Under the pieces are notes generated by a model. It saw only the letters and a program-made list of their open reading frames with translations. It was not told the origin of the DNA and ran no database searches. This document shows positions 58,319-64,000 of a stretch of 64,000 nucleotides of DNA, piece after piece. Location of the stretch: the NCBI GenBank assembly GCA_003049485.1, contig PYST01000173.1, positions 20,729-84,728 of the forward strand, read 5' to 3'. This DNA comes from Ophioceras dolichostomum (Eukaryota > Ascomycota > Sordariomycetes > Magnaporthales > Ophioceraceae). The position numbers and the translations under genes are program-made. Within the stretch, counting starts at the first letter, position 1. Every line of letters begins with the position of its first letter.

Positions 58319-58717
58319 CCTCCTCCCCTTCTCTGCCTCTCTAGTCTAGAAAGTCTAGAATAGTCCCATCATCATCATCAACTATCTACTCCCAGTCCCT
58401 CACGCTCCTGGCCGTTGCGCAAGCCGCCCTGCTCCACGGACTCTATTGGAGTGAAGTCCGCTGGCTCTCGTAGGCCTGCCTTCCGCGTGGTATGCCTCGA
58501 TGATGGGGAACTTGGCATGGTCGCCGTAAGACAGCGGTGCGGTGCTTGAGAACGGCTGGCCGCTACGGCGAGCAGGTGAAGTCGGAGGCTGGAAGTTGGG
58601 GGATCGAAGGAGACAAAACCAAAAGAGAGATGGAGATACCGGTGCGTTCACTATTCATCAGACATTGGCTGACACGCAAGCACCTACCTACCTACCTACC
58701 TTTCCAGACTCTCAGTC
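58319..58717. other. Intergenic region
   Basis: An 83-codon minus ORF (58400-58651) contains a protein-like piece (PLSYGDHAKFPIIEAYHAEG), but there is no other support. Not called as a gene. Confidence 0.4.
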
Positions 58718-58981
58718 ATGCGCGAGCAGGTCCTAGCGAACATCATCAGGGTCCACGACGGTGCCGCCGCCACCTCCTCCACCGCAGCCACCACAACCAC
58801 CACAGGCTTTGCTCCTGCCCCTGCCCAGGCTCCGCGGCCCACTTCAGCCGTCGCCTCCTCCTCAGGACGTGGTGGCACCTCTCCTACAGCACTCTACATC
58901 GGCAGTCATGAGGGCGGTCATGACAAAGACATCGTTGACGAGAATGTCGACACATACGCTACCTTCGTACCCATGATCTAG
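58718..58981 (+). CDS. Possible short ORF (87 aa), unsupported
   Basis: ATG at 58718 follows a CCTACCTACCT leader and a tttccag that could be a 3' splice site. The product is T/A/P-rich with a more ordinary end (KDIVDENVDTYATFVPMI). No domain, no signal peptide. It may be the last exon of a gene whose upstream exons I cannot place. Confidence 0.28.
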   Translation: MREQVLANIIRVHDGAAATSSTAATTTTTGFAPAPAQAPRPTSAVASSSGRGGTSPTALYIGSHEGGHDKDIVDENVDTYATFVPMI

Positions 58982-59614
58982 GAGGGCGTTTCTTGGGCGT
59001 TTCTTCTGTTTCTTCCCTTCACTTGCTCTGGGGCCATATTTCTGTGCTAACTTCTTGTACGTTTAAGGATTGTGCATCTGTCGGGAGTTGTGGGAGACTT
59101 TGATGGTCTAAGTATAAATATATTCTATTTTTTTTAATATGCGATCCGCATGCTCCGGGTTGAGAAGCGGCTCCTCCCGTCGCCGTCTATTCGATGTCCT
59201 GGGCCTCTCACTCCTTGCAACCGTGGACACCACCCAAAAACTTCTAGGCACTTTTCCACGCAGAACTGATAACTCCCCCTCCTCCCCGGAGGCCGCAGTG
59301 GATTTTTCGGATGATCACAGTCGCTATTGACAGCAAACACCGACTCGCCGTCACCGGAGGTACCAAGGCCGCTTGCGAGAATTCCCCAAGCTGCCCGAGA
59401 CCGCCTCGAAGGAACCTGTTCGAGCTCCGCGTCAGAGAGCTGGCCGAACTTCGGTCGACGAAGGCAAGACGAGATTCGTAGGGGAGGTAGAAGCAGCAAA
59501 GAGTCAGATACTGCCAATTGATAATAGCGGTTGGGAGATCTTCCATTCAGAACCACCTAGGTACCCATCTACGGTCACCTGTAACGTATGAGTCTCGTAT
59601 GGCGCATATCATCG

Positions 59615-59861
59615 GCGCCCGAAGACGAAGATTTCGACAGCCGAGCGCAACCTGAGCAAAGGCGAGGACATCGAAGAGCAGGCCGTTCCGGGTCGACGTC
59701 GCGGGCCCTGCCATGGCAGTTCGCTATATAGCAAAGACAAGATCTCCGCCCAGGTCGATCTCAAGCGTGGCGTCATGGAAATCTGTGCTTCGCTGGAACT
59801 GCCGACCATTGCGCAGGGGCCCCGGGACCTCGACCAGACCGTACTGCGGCCAGATCTCAAG

Positions 59862-59862
<1 letters not shown>
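59615..59862 (-). pseudogene. Decayed coding fragment with in-frame TAG
   Basis: Directly left of the T29 run, the minus strand reads open and protein-like: LEIWPQYGLVEVPGPLRN, FQRSTDFHDATLEIDL, GGDLVFAI. It then meets TAG and continues in the same frame (TSTRNGLLFDVLAFAQ). No start is found, since the sequence is cut by the homopolymer. The family is not identified. It looks like the tail of a truncated gene. Confidence 0.35.
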
Positions 59863-59863
<1 letters not shown>

Positions 59864-59899
<36 letters not shown>

Positions 59900-59901
59900 A
59901 A
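59864..59901. repeat. T29 run followed by A9
   Basis: 29 T directly followed by 9 A. It abuts the truncated coding fragment. It could be a poly(A)-derived insertion scar or a misjoin of reads. Confidence 0.9.
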
Positions 59902-60664
59902 GCAGGGTGTGCAATAAGAGATACATTCCATACCCCGGGCCTCGATCCGCGGCGCCGGCTGGAAGAGCCGGCGCAGAAATCCCCTCACCTCGGCCGGATG
60001 CGGGAGGAATTGCTTAATCTTGCCAAAGAGCTCTTTCTCTGCCTACCTAGTTTTTGTCTTCTGTTTTGGTTGGGAGAAGGGGGGGGGGGGTTCCCTTCCA
60101 GGTTGGGATGATGAGTTATCCGAGAGCAGTACTACGGAGAACGGTCATCAAGAGATCTCCGCCCGTGGTGCGGATGTTGCTGATGTTTGACACGGTACTA
60201 GACGGAAACTGAGTTAAATAGACTCGGTGTCGGACTGATCATCGAGCATTTCCGCCACCCTTCTGAGACCTTGCGATCGGACGTTCATAAGCTTTGTGGA
60301 GGATAAGGGCCGGTGATGGAAGTTAGGGACTTGAGCCTGCCTCCAAAGGCAACGGCGGCAGCAGCCCTAGTCGAGGAACAAAAACGTACCCCTCGTGAAT
60401 CTTGTGGTAGCCAACATGTTTGAAGGAGGGCAAGGGAACGCGGAAAGCCTCTTTGCCATGCCGTAGTGGCCAGGGAAGAAAGACTCGACAAACTTTTAGC
60501 TAGGGCTATCGTGTACTCAGAAAAATAGAAGATGGAACAGAAAAGCTGCTACGACGGGTCACTGACCCTCCATCGCTGTCTGAGGGCGCCAACGCCAGAG
60601 GAGCAAGGTAGTGGCCGTTGTTATCTTCCTCCTACAAGAGCATGCCTCTCAGGGCTCGGCAGCT

Positions 60665-62539
60665 TCAAAGCCAGCCCTCAAATTCCTTCAAGCTCTCAAC
60701 CCTAACGCCATCCATCCCACCCTTGACGCCCAGCAGCCTCACACGCACATTCTTCTCCCCACTCCACTTCTCCAAAAACCTATCGACCTCCTTCTTCGTC
60801 TCCTCGTCGTCCCTCATCAGCAACGCCAGCGCATCCAGCCCGCCCGCTCCCGGCACCACCCCGCCGTACACGCCCTCCACAGCGGCCGTCACGCCGTCGA
60901 TCAGCTCCGTCTGGCTCCGCGGCTCGATCGGCGCGCCGCTCTCCTCGCCCATGGCCCGCACCAGCTCCCTGCACCTGCGCACCGCGGCCGGCACCTCCTC
61001 CGTGGCTCCCGCCGCCAGGAGGGCCGCGAGCTCGTCGTTCCTCTTCTGCAGCTCGTCCCACACCTCCCTCGCGCGCTCCGACTCTCTGGTTCGCCAGCCC
61101 AGCACGGTCTTCACCATGCCGACCGTCTGCGAGCCGCAGGTGACGTCGCACATGCGTATCGCGATGCCGGGCGCGAGGCGCGCGGCCGTAGTGTCGGCCA
61201 CGACGTCCCACTTCTCCGAATCGACGACGCCCTGGAGCGCGGCGCCGAATCCCGGCGCGCCGGGCTCGGGGAGGCCGGAGAGCAGGGAAGGGGAGAAGCG
61301 CGTGTATCGGCAGGAGCCGTGCACGGCGGCCGCGACGTCGAAGCCGGAGCCGACCTTGCCCTGGGCGGCGCAGTGGGCGGCCTGGGCGAGGTTGTGCAGG
61401 GCGCTGCGGCCGGCGGGGGAGGTCAGGTCGAAGAGTGAGTGGGGCAGGTAGTGCGTTAGGAGGGCTGCGGTGAGGGAGGTGACGAGTGCGGCGGAGGAGC
61501 CGAGGCCCGTCTTGTTCGCCCCCGAGAGCGTGGTGGGGAAGCGGGCGAAGCGGGCGTTGCCTGGCCGGGTGTGCGTGTGCTTGGGCGAGCTGGGGGAAGA
61601 TGGTGTCGTTGTAGACGACGATGAGGGCTGCGAGTAGTAGTCGTTGTCGGCTAGGATGGTGAGACGGGCTGGCGTGAAGCTGTGCATGGACCGCTGCTTG
61701 GTCACGCGGGAGATGTACGTGAGAGCGAAGGACAGCGTGGTCTCTACGAAGGGGTTGGGAGAGATCTTCGATCCGCTGGGGGGTTGAGAGATAAGGTTAG
61801 CGTGTGTTTTTCTGAGATGATTGATGCGCCGACATCACGAGAAGGGCAGGCAGAGCAAGGCCGGGAGGAAGTCACTCTAGCAGGAGGAGGGAGATGCGGC
61901 TGACAGCACAGATGCCTCCGAAGGAATTGCAAGTGCTGGTGCAGAAGAGACAGAGGGTGGGCTTGACGATGGACATCCACCTGTTGATGAGGACATGGCA
62001 TAGTCGCCGCGAATTCGTGCATCTCTTCGCGCAATGTTTTGATGGCACTCCGGACCGGTCCCAGCAACATTACTAGGTCTGATTCTTGCCCCACTGATAG
62101 CGCCGGCAGCCCTCCGACGCGTAGCCTCGCTACACGTGGTCTCCGGACCAAGCCCCGTGGCCGGCTCTCTGGTCATCACCGGAGAAGACGACTGACTGAG
62201 AAGAGGACTTTGTATAACATAAGAAGAGAGGAACGCCACTCTCGTCAGTAGTAATACTTACACCTGAAGCTGCGTGACCTTGATCCCGCCGTCCTCATCA
62301 GCCAGGTGGTAGCCGTACCGCCACTGGGCCTGGTGGAACTGCGGGCTCTCGACCACGATCTCCGACAACTGGACTCCCTCGCTGGTGGTGATCTCCTGCG
62401 CCACGACGTTTATCCTCGCGTCCAGGCTGAACACGAGGCCCGAGTACGCACTGTCCAGCACGAGGTAGCCGCCCGTGAGCAGCACCTTGCCCGGGGCGGA
62501 CACAGCCGTGGTGGGGTTTTTCGGGTTCGGCGCCGACAT
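60665..62539 (-). CDS. ERG8: Phosphomevalonate kinase (ergosterol/isoprenoid pathway)
   Basis: Two exons: 62262-62539 and 60665-61775; 462 residues. The N-terminus VSAPGKVLLTGGYLVLD is the ATP-binding/GHMP first motif of Erg8, and exon 2 continues VGSKISPNPFVETTLSFALTY. GANKTGLGSSAALVTS is the GHMP glycine-rich ATP loop, and VGSGFDVAAAVHGSCRYTRF is the second conserved block. The enzyme phosphorylates mevalonate-5-phosphate to the diphosphate, in the cytosol. The single intron is about 486 bp, long for this genome; its donor is GTAAGTATT and acceptor ccccccag, and phase matches. Residues ~140-160 are an S/T/P-rich insertion. ERG8 is normally essential and single-copy. Confidence 0.95.
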
Positions 62540-64000
62540 TCTCAGGGTCGGTCTCGGGAATTGCCTTTTCTGTTGGTGAGGGGCAAAGCCGAGTGAGTGC
62601 AGGTCGCCGGGTTTAGGACTACCAAGGTTCGATACACTGGTGATTCTGTGCGAAAATGGGCTGGCGAGCTACCAATGGAATGAATCAAAGAGATGATCGA
62701 ATTGCACGACTGATTCCACGACACGATGAACAGAGCAGGCAAATTGTCGATGACGTTGTCACAGCCAAGTATCGCCGGGAATCGTCGTGTTTTGCTCTCT
62801 GCCAATGTTTCTACATGACAGGACCAGCTTGTGTCTGGAGCGGGGCAGACCTCAGAGCTCCCTCCAATTGACTTGGCTACAGCCCGACTCTTCCGCTCAG
62901 CTCCCATCAGTCCAGCCCGGGCTCTCCTTTCCGAACAAAATTGTCCGATCAAGCAGCTACAGCCGGGAACGCTCGAACGCAGATATGCTATACTAGTAGT
63001 ATTAATATGGAGGTGAGAAAATGTGCGTGCGTAGAGTCCATCAACTCCAGGGATGAGTTCAATTCGAAATTCGTCGTCGCAATTGATCTAATTTCCACGA
63101 TAGAGAGAGAGGTAGAAAGGGAAAGAAAAGTTGGTGGCGGACTGCTCAAGGACGGACTGAGGCCACCCTCACGGAGATTCAGGTCGGTCGGAAGTAAAGA
63201 GGACTTAGGCAACGAATTCACCGAATATCCGACTCCGAACGACTTCGGATCGGCGGTACGCCTCGCTACCTAAAAACTAGGAGAGGCTCTCATCCGTCCG
63301 TCCCAAACAACCTAAACAAGCGAAGATGAGATGGGTAATCTTCGCATCAGATAACGAAGTTGACGACGTGTCGAAGACGTCAGTCGCCCCCAAGAAAGCG
63401 TTTTAAGTGTTCACACTGTCGTTGTTCGGGCGTGGGTCCCCCTTGCCCTTGCGCAAGCGTCAACAGCACTGGTTTGGTGAAGTTCGGCCGGACATTGAGG
63501 TGTGCGAGCACCGATGGGGTTCCCGGATAAGCCGGGGCAATTCACAGCCCGTAATAAACTGTCAAACCTCAGGCCCGACGAAGAGGAGGCTGGGCTGAGG
63601 CACAGAGAATGAGAAAAATGGCGGCGGGTTGTTTTCGTCGAGGAATTCTCATGTGACACCTCGAATCTCACCCCCACTGTTTTTTTTTATTTTCCTTCTC
63701 AGAGCCAGCCGACCAACGCCCCCACCGCCCAGCTGGACGGATGGAAGAGACAGAAGAATTCTCGCGCCTTCTGTTCTGCTGAGAGGTTTCTCACCTAACT
63801 TGCGTGTCGCTTTCACAAAGAACGTAGTCCTTGGGAGATCGACTGTTCGGAGTCATTTGCATCCCTTAGTTCACATGAACCGTGGATTCACTTCTCTGCC
63901 AGGTTTTTGGCACTGGCGATCTCGTGGTTCTGGAATTGTTTTATGGGGTTGACCTCCCACCGTAGCAGAGGGCAGTGAGTGCACTGGGACTGTTCCGAAA
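62540..64000. other. Intergenic region to window end
   Basis: Promoter of ERG8 (~62540-63000), then about 1 kb with no supported gene. Small ORFs only; whatever gene follows starts beyond the window. Confidence 0.45.

Larger units (their letters stand above)
58982..60664. other. Intergenic region with one decayed gene fragment
   Basis: Holds the fragment at 59615-59862, the T29/A9 run, and a perfect 9-bp-arm GC hairpin near 59950 (gcgccggct/agccggcgc). The rest shows no gene. Confidence 0.45.

Noticed and set aside
1..64000. CRISPR arrays, operons or bacterial-type systems
   Set aside because: The genome is eukaryotic; no regularly spaced direct repeats of that type were seen.

Overview
The window is nuclear DNA of a filamentous ascomycete, most likely a Sordariomycete. 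The evidence is short GT-AG introns of about 45-150 bp, one gene with a ~490 bp intron, GC-rich codon use, pyrimidine-rich leaders, and typical Pezizomycotina families: fungal Hsp70-like ATPases, F-box/ankyrin proteins, a NACHT/ankyrin STAND receptor, a GT71 mannosyltransferase and small cysteine-rich secreted proteins. Species cannot be decided from sequence alone. All gene models were built by hand from reading frames, splice sites and phase, with no transcript support.

Layout: 0-2.7 kb, 3' part of a six-exon Hsp70-like gene (-). 4.5-7.4 kb, single-exon F-box/ankyrin protein (+). 8.5-11.4 kb, phospholipase D (-). 14.3 kb, assembly gap. 15.0-16.6 kb, GT71 mannosyltransferase (-). 17.6-19.9 kb, broken kinase/beta-propeller gene (-). 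20.6-22.5 kb, membrane-anchored aspartic-protease-like protein without catalytic aspartates (-). 25.8-30.0 kb, TfdA/taurine-type dioxygenase (+) tail to tail with a copper amine oxidase (-). 30.5-31.8 kb, conserved protein of unknown function (-).

From 32 to 46.7 kb the region looks accessory: a helicase relic, three small secreted cysteine-rich proteins (34.8, 43.3 and 46.1 kb), a NACHT/ankyrin receptor gene with a premature TAG and two frameshifts (36.7-40.0 kb), and a multipass membrane protein (40.4-42.2 kb). Housekeeping content returns afterwards: NMD3 (60S export, 47.7-49.3 kb), a low-complexity protein (51.2-52.9 kb), ESF2/ABT1 (small-subunit rRNA processing, 53.8-54.9 kb), aldehyde dehydrogenase (55.4-57.0 kb) and ERG8 phosphomevalonate kinase (60.7-62.5 kb). 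Between them lie two overlapping foldback repeats at 49.6-50.1 kb.

The main points for follow-up are premature TAG codons in otherwise readable genes. The one in the NACHT receptor (37265-37267) sits in a hairpin loop in a U-A-G context, the context preferred by the sexual-stage A-to-I mRNA editing known from Fusarium and Neurospora. Ordinary decay (C-to-T at CpA, as in RIP) and assembly error are the competing explanations, and the accompanying frameshifts favour them.
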